64,000 nucleotides of DNA from Sphingomonadales bacterium (GTDB lineage Bacteria > Pseudomonadota > Alphaproteobacteria > Sphingomonadales > Sphingomonadaceae), in contig SEFZ01000010.1 of NCBI GenBank assembly GCA_004173185.1, positions 62,001 through 126,000 on the forward strand, in the 5' to 3' direction. Position 1 is the first letter of the stretch, and the number at the start of each line of letters is the position of its first letter. Made by a program: the position numbers and the translations under genes. The notes under the pieces are model-generated. The model did no database searches and was not told where the DNA came from. It saw only the letters and a list, made by a program, of their open reading frames with translations. Below are positions 1-9,413 of this stretch, one piece after another.

Positions 1-1
1 G

Positions 2-301
2 ACCGATCCGGTGATCCTGCCGCTGTTCGGTATCGGCGTCACACTAACGATCGTCTCGGTGTTCGCGATCATCATCCTGCTCGATCCGCGCGAGAATGCG
101 TATTGCGTACCGCTCGAGCGTGCCGCCAGCCTGGTCGCAGGTGTCGGCGGCGCTTTGCTGCTTGCATGGTTCTGGGGGCTGCCTGCGCCACGCCCCGCCG
201 AGCTCGTCGGAGCCGGAATCCTGATCGGCGCAATTGTTCTGCTTTCGCTCGCACCACGATTTTCGCGGCGCATCGTCTCGGCACGCGCCGAGACTGTCTG
301 A
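2..301 (+). CDS. C-terminal part of a membrane permease, probably DMT/EamA type (cut by window edge)
   Basis: The reading frame is open at the left edge, so only the last 99 residues or so are seen. They hold three hydrophobic segments (about residues 4-26, 41-59 and 68-85) followed by a basic Arg-rich tail. A short loop then a final helix rich in Gly, Ala and Ile is typical of the second half of EamA-type drug/metabolite transporters, but too little is present to be sure. The gene ends 57 bases before the TonB-dependent receptor. Family assignment is inference from hydropathy and pattern only. Confidence 0.45.
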   Translation, partial: TDPVILPLFGIGVTLTIVSVFAIIILLDPRENAYCVPLERAASLVAGVGGALLLAWFWGLPAPRPAELVGAGILIGAIVLLSLAPRFSRRIVSARAETV

Positions 302-358
302 TCAAATACTCCGTCGAACCGCGAAACCAAGCGGGAGGCGATCAACGGGAGAGATGAC

Positions 359-3052
359 ATGATTACAACTGCCAATCGTAAGCGTTTGCTTGCCCAAGCC
401 GCGCTCGGCGCACTTGCGCTGGGTATCGCCGCACCGGCCTTTGCCCAGACCGCGCAAGACGTACCTCAGGCTGAACAGGCCGAGCCCGAAGACCAGTCGC
501 GCCAAGAGATCACCGTCACCGGCAGCCGTATCCGCGGCATCGAGCCGGTCGGATCGAACGTGATCGCCATAGATTCCGAGAAGATCATGGAAGTGCCGGT
601 CACCTCCACCAACGATCTGCTGCGCCGCGTGCCGCAGGTGGTGTCGCTCGGCGCCAACCGCGCAGGCGGATCGGCGCAGAACGGTGCAGCCAACGCCACG
701 CGCGGTGCGGGCATCAACCTGCGCGGCCTGAGCACCAATGCAACGCTGTTGCTCTACGACGGCAAGCGTTTCCCACCGCAGGGCACGCAGGGCCAGTTTA
801 CCGATCCCTCGGTAATCCCTTCGATCATGCTCGGTCGTGTTGAAGTCGTCGCTGATGGCGCTTCGGCGATCTATGGATCGGATGCGGTTGCTGGTGTCGT
901 CAATCTCATCCCGCGCCGCAATTTCTCGGGCGTCGAGGTGCGCGGCCGCTACGGAATGACCGAGGGCGACTACAAGGAATATCAGGTCGCCGCGATTGTC
1001 GGCCAGAAATGGAATGGTGGCTTCATCACGCTTGCCGGCGAATACACGAAGAACACGCCACTTTATGGCCGCGAGCTTGATTTCTACCAGAATGACAATC
1101 GGTCGCGCGGCGGTCGCGATCTGCGCGTAAACAACTGCAACCCGGGCACCATCACGGTCAGCGGACAGACCTATGCAATCCCCACCGGCGGCGTGACTAC
1201 CGCCAATGCCAGCGCGCTGACTGCGGGCACGGTGAACCGCTGCTTCTATGACGGAGCGCTCGAAGTGATCCCGGATCAGAAGCGCACCAGCTTCGCGGCA
1301 AGCGCCAGCCAGGATATCGGCGACTTCGCGCGCATTTTCGCCGACGGCTACTGGTCGAAGCGTACCGGCACGATTCCCCTGCTGGCCAGCGTCAATGCCA
1401 CGGTACCGAGCACAAACCCTTTCTATGTCGCGCCCGTCGGTGTGACGCCGCCGCTTTGTGCGGCAAGCGTGGGGGCACCAGCTGGCGCGCGCTGCGTGAC
1501 TGTCGCATATTCTCTCTTTCCGCAGATCGGCACTATCTCACGCCCGTATCGTGCGGAGAGCTGGAACGGCATTGCAGGCGCCGAATTCAAGCCGTTCGGC
1601 GATTTCCGCGCAACGGTCTATTATTCGCATGGCGAGGCTGAAGAAGTCGATGATCGCCGCCGCAACGGCGTGCAGGCTGGCCTGCTCCAGGCTGCGCTCA
1701 ACGACATAAATCCGGCGACTGCGCTGAATGTGTTCGGTGGCCCCAATAATCTCGCGACGATCGCAACGATCACAGACAATCAATTCGTTATTGCCGGCAA
1801 GACCCGTCTCGACGTGATCAACGCACAGATGGATGGTTCGTTGTTCGAGATGGCCGGGGGCAATGTCCGCATTGCCGTGGGTGCCGAGCACCGCACCGAA
1901 TATACTTTCACGGATCTGATCACTGGCCGTGCCGCAACGCCGGTCAGCGTGAACGACGATGGCAGCCGCAATGTCGATGCGCTGTTTGGCGAATTGTACG
2001 TGCCTATCGTCGGTGCGGGCAATGCGTCGCCCGGACTTGAGCGGCTGAACCTCAGCCTCGCACTGCGCCATGAGCGCTACAGCGATTTCGGGAGCACCAC
2101 GAACCCCAAGATCGGCATCACCTACAAGCCGTTTGACGGGCTGACGCTCAAGGGCACCTATGGCACGTCTTTCCGCGCGCCAACCTTTACCGAGGTTTCG
2201 ACCATCGGTGGCGGTGCGGGGCTTTATTTCGATACGCTGCCCGGGCCGGGCAACGTCAACATCCAGGGCATCGGCATCGCCGGCGGCAATCCCAACCTCA
2301 AGCCGGAGAAGGCCAAAACCTGGTCATTCGGTATCGAGGCGGCGCCGCCCTCTATGCCCGGACTGGTCACCTCGGTGAACTATTTCCGGATCGACTATAC
2401 CGATCAGATTCAGGCTCTGCGCGGTACTGCCGGACTGCTGACCAGCCCGCTCTACACCAATTTCCGGCAGTTCAGCCCGACGCCGGCCCAGATTGCTGCG
2501 CTGGTCAGTTCGGGGCTGCCGATCAACAGTGCGATCAATCAGTCGCTGGTCACCTTCATTGCAGATGGCCGCCGCCAGAACCTCGGCACGTCGCTGATGC
2601 GCGGGCTCGACTTCGTCGTCGCGTATCGTTGGGACTGGGGCGGCGTGGCGATGGATGCGGGCATCCAGGGCACCTATATCCTCGACTATCTGTTCGAAGC
2701 AGTGCCGGGCGCGGGTCTCACCAACGTCGTCGACACGATCGGTTTCACGCAGCAATTCCGCACGCAGGCCGATATCGGCCTGAGCAGCGGCGGGGTCAAA
2801 TCCCGCATCACGTGGAATCATCTGGCCGGATATTTCAATACGACGGTGACGCCGCGGCAGGAGATCAGCAATTACGACACGTTCGATTTGCTGATCGGCT
2901 ACGACTTCGGCGAGCGGTTCAACCTGTCATTCGATATCCGCAACGTGTTCAACGAGAAGCCGCCGTTCGTCGACACGACTTCAGGCTATGATCCGCAATC
3001 GTCCAATCCGATCCCGCGCATCTTTGCGCTCACGGGCTCGGTGAAGTTCTGA
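359..3052 (+). CDS. TonB-dependent outer-membrane receptor
   Basis: An 897-residue receptor for energised uptake of a substrate across the outer membrane. The first 30 residues are a signal peptide ending in AFAQ. They are followed by an acidic linker, a TonB-box-like stretch (QEITVTGSRI, about residue 50) and the plug domain (LRRVPQV, LYDGKRFPP, VEVVADGASAIYGSDAVAGVVNLI). The rest is a long beta-barrel with FRAPTF and LKPEKA motifs and a terminal Phe (SVKF). The start has a GGGAGAG ribosome site at 346-352. Its stop overlaps the start of the next gene, a tannase-family hydrolase, which suggests the ligand is an ester or polyphenol-like compound cleaved after uptake. The ligand itself cannot be read from the sequence. 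Confidence 0.95.
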   Translation: MITTANRKRLLAQAALGALALGIAAPAFAQTAQDVPQAEQAEPEDQSRQEITVTGSRIRGIEPVGSNVIAIDSEKIMEVPVTSTNDLLRRVPQVVSLGANRAGGSAQNGAANATRGAGINLRGLSTNATLLLYDGKRFPPQGTQGQFTDPSVIPSIMLGRVEVVADGASAIYGSDAVAGVVNLIPRRNFSGVEVRGRYGMTEGDYKEYQVAAIVGQKWNGGFITLAGEYTKNTPLYGRELDFYQNDNRSRGGRDLRVNNCNPGTITVSGQTYAIPTGGVTTANASALTAGTVNRCFYDGALEVIPDQKRTSFAASASQDIGDFARIFADGYWSKRTGTIPLLASVNATVPSTNPFYVAPVGVTPPLCAASVGAPAGARCVTVAYSLFPQIGTISRPYRAESWNGIAGAEFKPFGDFRATVYYSHGEAEEVDDRRRNGVQAGLLQAALNDINPATALNVFGGPNNLATIATITDNQFVIAGKTRLDVINAQMDGSLFEMAGGNVRIAVGAEHRTEYTFTDLITGRAATPVSVNDDGSRNVDALFGELYVPIVGAGNASPGLERLNLSLALRHERYSDFGSTTNPKIGITYKPFDGLTLKGTYGTSFRAPTFTEVSTIGGGAGLYFDTLPGPGNVNIQGIGIAGGNPNLKPEKAKTWSFGIEAAPPSMPGLVTSVNYFRIDYTDQIQALRGTAGLLTSPLYTNFRQFSPTPAQIAALVSSGLPINSAINQSLVTFIADGRRQNLGTSLMRGLDFVVAYRWDWGGVAMDAGIQGTYILDYLFEAVPGAGLTNVVDTIGFTQQFRTQADIGLSSGGVKSRITWNHLAGYFNTTVTPRQEISNYDTFDLLIGYDFGERFNLSFDIRNVFNEKPPFVDTTSGYDPQSSNPIPRIFALTGSVKF

Positions 3053-4548
3053 TGCTCACAGCCGCCGTTGCGGCGTGTGCCGCACTGACGGGCGTTCATT
3101 CGGGGGGAGTCATCATCGTCCAGGCGACGATGGTGGCTCCTGCGCCGGATTGGACCCCGGTTACCACCAGCTTCTATAAGCCCCAGCCGGTGCGCGTGCC
3201 GCTGTGCCGTGTGGAAGGTACGATCGAAGGCAATATCGGCTTCGAACTCTGGCTGCCCTCCGATTGGAACGGGCGGCTGCTCGGCGCGGGCGTGGGCGGC
3301 GATGCCGGCGTGTTCAACTATAGCGACATGAGCCGCCGCGTGGAGCAGGGCTTCGCCACGGTCACTACCGATAGCGGCCACAAGCAGAGCGAAGCGCGCT
3401 GGATGTCCAATCCCAAGGCACGGGTCGATTATGAGCATCGCGCCAGCCATCTGACTGCCCAGGCGGCGAAGGCGCTTGCGCTCAAATTCTACGGGCGCGC
3501 GGTCAATAAGAGCTATTATCTCGGCTGCTCGGGAGGGGGGCGCCAAGCGCTCAAGGAAATGCAGAATTATCCTGGCGATTATGACGGCGTGATCGCTGGT
3601 GCGCCGGGGCCCTATATGCCGCTGCAATCGGTGCGGATGATGTGGGGTTCGCTGCTCCAGAAGCACAATCCCGCCGGGGCGCTGACCGATGGCGATTGGG
3701 CGCTGTACGAGCGCAAGGCGACTGCCCAGTGCGACAAGATCGATGGCGTTGCGGACGGCATCGTCGAGAACCCCATGCGCTGCAACTTCAAGATCGAGGC
3801 GCTCAGCTGCAAGCCCGGCCAGACTTTGGACTGCCTCTCCAAACCCAAGCTGGCGATGCTGCAGACGATCGTGAATCCGATGCCCGATGAAAAGGGCAGG
3901 GTGATGGATTGGGGCCTCTATCCCGGTATCCGCACGCGCCCCGGCCCGCCTTCGCCGCTGCTGCGCGCGATGTGGGCCGATGGGGTGTATAACGATGCGA
4001 ACTGGAACGAAGACAGTTTCCGGCGCACCGCCGATCTGGAAGCAGCGAATCGGCTGATGCCGGAGCTGCGCGCGGACAAGACTGCGATCCAGCCGTTCCT
4101 GAATGCGGGCGGCAAGGCGATCCTGTATCAGGGCTGGGCCGATCCCTCGACCAATGCCGGACCAACGATCGGTTATTTTGCGAGCCTGAAGCGGGCGCAT
4201 CGCAATCTCGATGCATCCGTGCGCCTGTTCATGGCGCCGGGCATGTATCATTGCCGCGGCGGGGCCGGCGCTGACAATTTTGGCGGATCGGGACATCCCA
4301 CCGGGTCGCAGGATCCGGAGCGCGATGTGCTTTGGGCATTGGTTCGCTGGGTCGAGCAGGGCAAGGCACCGGATCGTCTGACCGCGGCCAAGCTGGATGG
4401 CGCGACGGTTCGCTTCACGCGGACTCTATGCCCGTTCCCAAAGTCGGCGCGCTACGACGGGCGCGGTCCGAAGGACGACGCCGCTTCGTATAGCTGCCAG
4501 ACCGATCCCAGCCTGGTTCGAGCGCTTAGCGCGAAGGCCCCGGGATAA
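3052..4548 (+). CDS. Tannase/feruloyl esterase family hydrolase
   Basis: A 498-residue alpha/beta-hydrolase of the tannase/feruloyl esterase family, which cleaves ester bonds of gallate, ferulate or similar acids outside the cytoplasm. The nucleophile motif GCSGGGRQ lies near residue 160. A YQGWADP segment carries the likely catalytic Asp and GMYHC the likely catalytic His. Paired cysteines flank the active site, as in the family. The N-terminus is hydrophobic and may be a weak signal peptide. The ATG shares one base with the stop of the receptor gene (TGATG), so the two are translationally coupled. Its last 23 bases overlap the 3' end of the opposing OmpA-like gene. Family is clear; substrate is not. 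Confidence 0.9.
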   Translation: MLTAAVAACAALTGVHSGGVIIVQATMVAPAPDWTPVTTSFYKPQPVRVPLCRVEGTIEGNIGFELWLPSDWNGRLLGAGVGGDAGVFNYSDMSRRVEQGFATVTTDSGHKQSEARWMSNPKARVDYEHRASHLTAQAAKALALKFYGRAVNKSYYLGCSGGGRQALKEMQNYPGDYDGVIAGAPGPYMPLQSVRMMWGSLLQKHNPAGALTDGDWALYERKATAQCDKIDGVADGIVENPMRCNFKIEALSCKPGQTLDCLSKPKLAMLQTIVNPMPDEKGRVMDWGLYPGIRTRPGPPSPLLRAMWADGVYNDANWNEDSFRRTADLEAANRLMPELRADKTAIQPFLNAGGKAILYQGWADPSTNAGPTIGYFASLKRAHRNLDASVRLFMAPGMYHCRGGAGADNFGGSGHPTGSQDPERDVLWALVRWVEQGKAPDRLTAAKLDGATVRFTRTLCPFPKSARYDGRGPKDDAASYSCQTDPSLVRALSAKAPG

Positions 4549-5299
4549 TCCGGACATCGACGCGCCGGGCAGCCGGCGCGTCGAGTCCGTCGAACGCCGC
4601 TGCGACATAAGGCGCGCGGGTGGCCGACACGATTTTGATCGTGTCTGGCGAGATCCCGCGCAGGATGAGCGACTGGCGGATTACTTGCGCACGCTGCGTG
4701 GCAAGCGCTCTGGGCTCGGACAGCGTGGTGCCGGAAACGACCGTGGGGCGCGTGTCGGCGCTCGCTGCGATCTCGATCCGCGCGGGCTGCACGTCGAGCG
4801 CATAGTTGATCATCGCGTCCATGTAATAATCGGAGAGCTGGTAGACCACGAAGCTTCCGCCGAAATCGAACGGGATCGTGAAGCGCCCTTCCTGAAATGG
4901 CGGGTTCTGCTTTTTGCGGACGTCGTAAAGCGGTCGGACATTACGCGCCGGCAATGCGAACTTGCGGCCCGTGAAGCCCTCGCCGCGTAGCGCGAAACGC
5001 GGGCAGGGAGCCTCCAGCACCGAAACCCTCGCGGGATCGATCACCATTCCGCCGCACGTGTCGCCGGCCTTGGCATCGGCCCGCCCTTCGACCAGCACCG
5101 CGTGGTTCCAGTCGGGCTTGGTTGGGCTAGAGGTCACGTCGTAGCGAATGCCGGTGGCGGGATCGGTAACCAGCCAGCAGCCGGACTTCCGCCCGGCATC
5201 GGTGTCACGATAAACCGGGCAGCCGATGAACCGCAGTTCCGGGCTGTCGGCGTTGACCACGGCGCCGGTGGTTGCGGCGAGGAGGATCGCACGAAGCAT
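4526..5299 (-). CDS. Secreted protein with OmpA-like C-terminal region
   Basis: About 257 residues with a short hydrophobic leader. The middle has several Cys (RFIGCPVYR, KSGCWLV, DTCGGM, EAPCPRF), fitting an oxidising periplasm. The C-terminal third has the pattern of OmpA/MotB peptidoglycan-binding domains: a run of alternating polar residues, then ALATQRAQVIRQSLILRGI and a closing RRVDVRI. The ATG at 5299 overlaps the stop of the di-haem gene by one base; a GTG codon one triplet upstream is the alternative. It is the last gene of a three-gene operon (carrier, cytochrome, this). It may anchor or assist the cytochrome in the periplasm; that role is inference. Confidence 0.65.
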   Translation of the reverse strand: MLRAILLAATTGAVVNADSPELRFIGCPVYRDTDAGRKSGCWLVTDPATGIRYDVTSSPTKPDWNHAVLVEGRADAKAGDTCGGMVIDPARVSVLEAPCPRFALRGEGFTGRKFALPARNVRPLYDVRKKQNPPFQEGRFTIPFDFGGSFVVYQLSDYYMDAMINYALDVQPARIEIAASADTRPTVVSGTTLSEPRALATQRAQVIRQSLILRGISPDTIKIVSATRAPYVAAAFDGLDAPAARRVDVRIIPGPSR

Positions 5300-6795
5300 C
5301 ACAACGCTCGCATCAGATTGACGAGATCGGCTTTCTCCGCTTCCGAATAGCCGATCGAATAGCGCCGGTCATAATAGTCGATCACTCCGCGCAGATCCTT
5401 GGCACTGCCATTCGAGAAATAGGGCGCGCGGGCAGACATGCCGCGCAGCGATTGCAGGGTGATCCGCCCGATATCGGCACATTTGCCCGTGGTCAGCGCG
5501 AAGCCCGGATCGCTGGTAAGGATGACGCTGCCATAATGCGGATGCGGCTTGCCGGTGCAGCGGATGCGGAACAGCGGCAGATGCGGCGCGGGATCGGCAA
5601 AGGGCTGGGTGGTGGTGCCCAGATCGACCTGACCCGGCGCGACGTCCATGCCCATATAGCTCATATTGTGACAGAAGGCGCAGCTGTTGCGCACCGGATT
5701 GCCGAAGCCGACCGGCGAGTTGATGCCTGCGCTGTCCGAGATCAGAAAGGTGCGTTCGCGGAAGGCTCGCGCTCCGCGCGCCACGGACTCGCGGAAGGCG
5801 CGGACTTCGGGCGACCATTTGGCCTTCTCGGCCTCGGGGGCCTTTTCCCAGGCCTCGAACTCGCTCCATACCGGAATGCCGCCATCGCTGCCCAGGCGCC
5901 CGGCAGGCGAGACCTGCAGCGTCCGCGTTCCGCCCATCGCGCCATCGCCGTCGAGAGCGCCGCCTTTATTGTCGACTTGTTGCGAGACATAGATGCGTCG
6001 CTCGAAATCGAGGATGCGCTGGATGTCGCCAGTATCGAGGTTCTTCAGGAATGCGAGGTGCGCGCCTGCCGCGTCGCGCATCTGTGCGGTCAGGCTCGGC
6101 ACGCGGCCATCCGCCATCAGATTGCCGCTGACCGGCTTGCCCGTTTCCGGATCGACCGGCAGCGGCATGCCCGCCTTGGGATCATAGGCGAAGCCCATCG
6201 CTTCGATATATTTGAAGTTTGCCACGGGGCGCGGACGGCGGAACACCGAGATCGTCGGTGTGGCGGAAGCGAGGCCGTATTTGGGATCGAGATTGCAGGT
6301 GCTGGGATCGCGAACCACCTCGATGGTAAAGTCGGCGTTGATCGGCTTGCCGGCGGAATCGCGCGTGGGCCAGGGGCGGGCAATGCGGATCAGGCCGTGG
6401 TCGATCAGCAGCGAATGGGAAGAGCGCTCGGCCTGTGGCAGGCTGGGGCAATTCGATCCGTCGCTTGCCGCGAAGAGCGGGTTGGCCGCGCCATTCCGCG
6501 CCCATTGGCGCTGCGCCGATTCGGCCGACAGGCTCATCGCGTCGGCGGGCTGGTGGCATGTCACACATGCACGGCCATTGGGGCCGATCGCGGTGAAGAA
6601 GGGATGGCCCTTGGTTTCCATCGGGCCGTTGTCGAGAAGCAGCCGGAGCGTACCGTTGGCATTCTCGTAATCGAGCTTTGAGGGAAAGGCGCGGCCTTCG
6701 TCCGGATCCCACCAGCGATCGGGCGGAGAATGGTTGGCGGATAGCGCTGCAACGAACAGCCCGGCCGCGCCGAGCAAGGGAATCAGCTGCTTCAT
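5299..6795 (-). CDS. Periplasmic di-haem cytochrome c, MauG/CcpA-like
   Basis: A 498-residue exported protein with an N-terminal hydrophobic leader and two CxxCH haem c sites: CVTCH at about residue 77 and CAFCH at about residue 372. The spacing and the segments around them (GHPFFTAIGPNGRAC, and RAPYFSNGSAKDLRGVIDYY near the end) fit the di-haem cytochrome c peroxidase/MauG superfamily, which does peroxide reduction or oxidative chemistry in the periplasm. Both its start and its stop overlap neighbours (ATGA with the MFS stop, TGATG with the OmpA-like start), so the three proteins are made together. The natural substrate is unknown. The protein is longer than the usual bacterial CCP of about 330 residues. 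Confidence 0.8.
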   Translation of the reverse strand: MKQLIPLLGAAGLFVAALSANHSPPDRWWDPDEGRAFPSKLDYENANGTLRLLLDNGPMETKGHPFFTAIGPNGRACVTCHQPADAMSLSAESAQRQWARNGAANPLFAASDGSNCPSLPQAERSSHSLLIDHGLIRIARPWPTRDSAGKPINADFTIEVVRDPSTCNLDPKYGLASATPTISVFRRPRPVANFKYIEAMGFAYDPKAGMPLPVDPETGKPVSGNLMADGRVPSLTAQMRDAAGAHLAFLKNLDTGDIQRILDFERRIYVSQQVDNKGGALDGDGAMGGTRTLQVSPAGRLGSDGGIPVWSEFEAWEKAPEAEKAKWSPEVRAFRESVARGARAFRERTFLISDSAGINSPVGFGNPVRNSCAFCHNMSYMGMDVAPGQVDLGTTTQPFADPAPHLPLFRIRCTGKPHPHYGSVILTSDPGFALTTGKCADIGRITLQSLRGMSARAPYFSNGSAKDLRGVIDYYDRRYSIGYSEAEKADLVNLMRAL

Positions 6796-8066
6796 GCCAT
6801 TGCCTCACGCTTGAGAGCGAGTGCCCGGAGCGGCACGACCAGCAGCGCACCTGCCGCAAGCAAGATCGCCAATGCGTAGACCGGCAGCGCCAGGCTGCCC
6901 GTCGTCGCCACTACCCAGCCGATCACCATCGGCATCACCGTACTGCTAAGATTGCCACACAGATTGATCGCAGCGATTGCGCCGGGATTGCGTGCGCCGA
7001 CATAATGGGTCGGGATCGTCCAGAACACCGATTGCGCGCCCCCAAGCCCGAACCCGCCGACGATCAATGCAGCCATCGCCAGTGTGCCGTTGCCGGTCAG
7101 TGAAGCTGCGACGCCCAATGCAACAGCGCTCAGGAGCATAGGCAGCGCGACATGGCCGAAACGCTCGCCCTTGCGATCGGAACGGCGGGCGTTGAGCAGC
7201 ATGCCCGCGCCGATCGCAACCCAGGGCAGCGCGCTTAGCACGCCGACTTCCAGGGGATCGTGCAGTCCAAAGCTCTTAACGGCGATGGGCAGCCAGAAAA
7301 TGATCGCGTTCGCGCCGGTGATAAGGACGAACCACACCCCCGCCGAGAGCCACAGCATCGGGTCTCCGAACGCACTGAATAGCGACGTGCCAGCAGGCGC
7401 GCGGGCTTGCGCAACCTCGGCATCGAGCACTGCGTCGATCGCGGTGCGCTCGTCCGGCCTCAGCCATGGGGCCAGTGCGGGCCGGTCGGAAAACCAGAAC
7501 AGGGCAGCGATGCCTGCGATCACGGTTGCCACGCCCTCGACCGCAAACATTACCCGCCACGATGCGACACTGCCGGTATCGAGTGCCATAAGCGCGCCGC
7601 ACAGGGGGCCGCCGATGATCACCGAAATCGGAATCGCCAGCAGCGTTCCCCCGATGGCGCGCGCGCGATATTCGCGGGGCAGCCACTGGCTGACATACCA
7701 GACCACGCCGGGTGCAAAGCCGCTCTCGAACACCCCGAGCAGGAAGCGCGCTGCGTAGAAATGCGTCGGAGTCTGGACGAGCGCCATTGCGGTTGCGACC
7801 AGCCCCCAGCCTATCACGCTGCCGGCGATCCAGCGCCGTGCGCCGATCTTTCGCAGCACCGCTGCGCTGGGCAGCTGGAAGATCAGATAGCCCCAGAAGA
7901 AGATACCGACGCCGAAGCCATATGCCTTGGCGTCCATGCCAAGATCGGGGTTCATGCGGAGAGCCGCGAAGCTGACGTTAACCCGATCGAGCGAGCTCAA
8001 TATGATCAGAAATGTCAGCGGCCAGACGACGCGCAGCATGACCTTACGGTATGTCGATTTTTCCAC
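6792..8066 (-). CDS. MFS transporter, anion:cation symporter-like
   Basis: A 424-residue carrier with twelve predicted membrane helices. It has the family pattern RVNVSFAALRMNPDLGMD near the start, then RKIGARRWIAG in loop 2-3 and RFLLGVFESGFAPG in helix 4. These match the phthalate/tartrate-type (ACS) branch that imports organic acids. The start is GTG at 8066, preceded by a strong AGGAGAG six bases upstream. It leads the operon with the di-haem protein and is divergent from the P450 gene (75 bases between starts). Probably imports an organic acid consumed by the neighbouring oxidative enzymes. Confidence 0.85.
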   Translation of the reverse strand: MEKSTYRKVMLRVVWPLTFLIILSSLDRVNVSFAALRMNPDLGMDAKAYGFGVGIFFWGYLIFQLPSAAVLRKIGARRWIAGSVIGWGLVATAMALVQTPTHFYAARFLLGVFESGFAPGVVWYVSQWLPREYRARAIGGTLLAIPISVIIGGPLCGALMALDTGSVASWRVMFAVEGVATVIAGIAALFWFSDRPALAPWLRPDERTAIDAVLDAEVAQARAPAGTSLFSAFGDPMLWLSAGVWFVLITGANAIIFWLPIAVKSFGLHDPLEVGVLSALPWVAIGAGMLLNARRSDRKGERFGHVALPMLLSAVALGVAASLTGNGTLAMAALIVGGFGLGGAQSVFWTIPTHYVGARNPGAIAAINLCGNLSSTVMPMVIGWVVATTGSLALPVYALAILLAAGALLVVPLRALALKREAMA

Positions 8067-8140
8067 GTGTCTCTCCTGCGGAATATGCTATGCCGCAAAG
8101 CAATTCCATGCAATCGAAAATCGGAAAGTCGGAGAGGTTT

Positions 8141-9340
8141 ATGCAGGACGGACCGCGCTGGACGAGCCAGGAATATGACCCGCTCGCGCACGAGGATTTC
8201 GACACGCCGCATCAGGTTTTTGCGGATCTGCGCGCGCGCTGCCCGGTGGCGCATAGCGATGCGTTCGGCGGCTTCTGGATCGCCACGCGGCACGCCGATA
8301 TCAAGGCGATCCTCGACGATCCGCTCGAATACACTACGACGGTGCGCAACGTCGTTCCCGGCGCTTCCGCAACGGGCCGGCGTCCGCCCTTGCACCTCGA
8401 TCCGCCTGAGCATTCGCCCTATCGCCGCGCGATCGATCGCGCGCTGAGCGCAAGTCGCGTTGCTGCCATCGAGCCGGTGATCGAGCGGCACGTCGCGGCG
8501 CTGCTCGGCGACTATGTTGCGGCAGGCGGTGGCGATTTCGTCGAAGGCTTTGGCAGCCCGCTCCCGGCCTTGCTGTTCTCCGAATGGTTTCACCTCGACG
8601 CGGAGCAGACCGATTTGCTTTGGCGCACTGCCCAGGAGTTCGTGAAGGCGTGGGAGGCGTTTGACGTCGAAACCGTCTCTCGCGCCAGCGAAGTGCTGTA
8701 CGGGCTTGCCCGCGATCTCATCGCCGCGCGCCGCCTCGCCCCGCTCGATCCTGCGCTCGATCCGGTCAGTTCCTTGCTCGCCGCGCGCGATGCGGAGGGC
8801 GCGCCGCTGCCCGACGAGATGCTCGTCGGCTGCGTACGCCAGATCCTGGTTGTCGGGCTGGTCGCCCCACCGGTTTTCCTTGGCAGCGTTGCGGTCCATC
8901 TCGCGCGCGATCCCGCGCTTCAGTCCAAATTGCGCGCCGAGCCCGAGCTGATCCCGGCAGCGGTCGAAGAGTTTCTGCGGCTCTACACGCCCTATCGCGG
9001 CTTCGCGCGGACGACCCGCAACGGCGCGGTGATCGGCGGTCGGGAGATATTGCCGGGCGAGCCGATCGCGCTCGCATATGCCTCCGCCAATCGCGACGAA
9101 GCAGTGTTCGAAGCACCGGACGAGTTTCGCCTGGATCGCGCCAATATCTTCGATCACCTCGCATTTGGACGGGGACCGCATCGCTGCGCGGGGATGAGCA
9201 TGGCGCGGGTAGAGTTCCAGATCGCATTGCGCGGGCTGCTTGCTGCGACCAGCGCGATCGAAATGGCAGGTGAGGTGCGGATGAGCGGCATGCCCGAGGT
9301 TGGGCCGGTCTATGTGCCGCTGAAAGTCATGCCTTCCTGA
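8141..9340 (+). CDS. Cytochrome P450
   Basis: A 399-residue soluble bacterial P450 (monooxygenation using electrons from a ferredoxin). The haem-thiolate loop is FGRGPHRCAG with ligand Cys349, and the K-helix ExxR is E277-F-L-R280. ATG 8141 is chosen because a GGAGAGG site (8131-8137) sits at the right distance; upstream ATGs, including one at 8051, would run into the divergent carrier gene and lack a ribosome site. Odd: the I-helix segment around 237-244 reads VVGLVAPP, so the usual acid-alcohol pair (Gly-x-Glu/Asp-Thr) is missing. No ferredoxin or reductase gene is adjacent. Substrate unknown. Confidence 0.92.
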   Translation: MQDGPRWTSQEYDPLAHEDFDTPHQVFADLRARCPVAHSDAFGGFWIATRHADIKAILDDPLEYTTTVRNVVPGASATGRRPPLHLDPPEHSPYRRAIDRALSASRVAAIEPVIERHVAALLGDYVAAGGGDFVEGFGSPLPALLFSEWFHLDAEQTDLLWRTAQEFVKAWEAFDVETVSRASEVLYGLARDLIAARRLAPLDPALDPVSSLLAARDAEGAPLPDEMLVGCVRQILVVGLVAPPVFLGSVAVHLARDPALQSKLRAEPELIPAAVEEFLRLYTPYRGFARTTRNGAVIGGREILPGEPIALAYASANRDEAVFEAPDEFRLDRANIFDHLAFGRGPHRCAGMSMARVEFQIALRGLLAATSAIEMAGEVRMSGMPEVGPVYVPLKVMPS

Positions 9341-9363
9341 ACTCTGGTTTGAATCCGGGTAAG

Positions 9364-9400
9364 AAAAAGCCGGCGTGGCACTGGGCCACGCCGGCTTTTT
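9364..9400. terminator. Strong bidirectional terminator
   Basis: A 15-bp perfect stem (9364-9378 with 9386-9400) around a 7-base loop. The GC-rich core GCCGGCGTGG is flanked by five A on the left and five T on the right, with more T after it. It lies between the convergent ends of the P450 and the receptor gene, so it can stop transcription from both sides. Confidence 0.93.
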
Positions 9401-9413
9401 CCTTTTTTATTGC

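Noticed and set aside
2986..4296. A 436-codon open frame antisense to the tannase-like gene
   Set aside because: It mirrors the coding frame of the tannase on the other strand, has no ribosome site and reads as Arg/His-rich low-complexity sequence, as do other long antisense frames such as 5272-6681 and 60419-61996.
8051..8140. Longer N-terminus for the P450 starting at the ATG at 8051
   Set aside because: It would overlap the start of the divergent carrier gene and has no ribosome site; the ATG at 8141 has GGAGAGG at the right distance.
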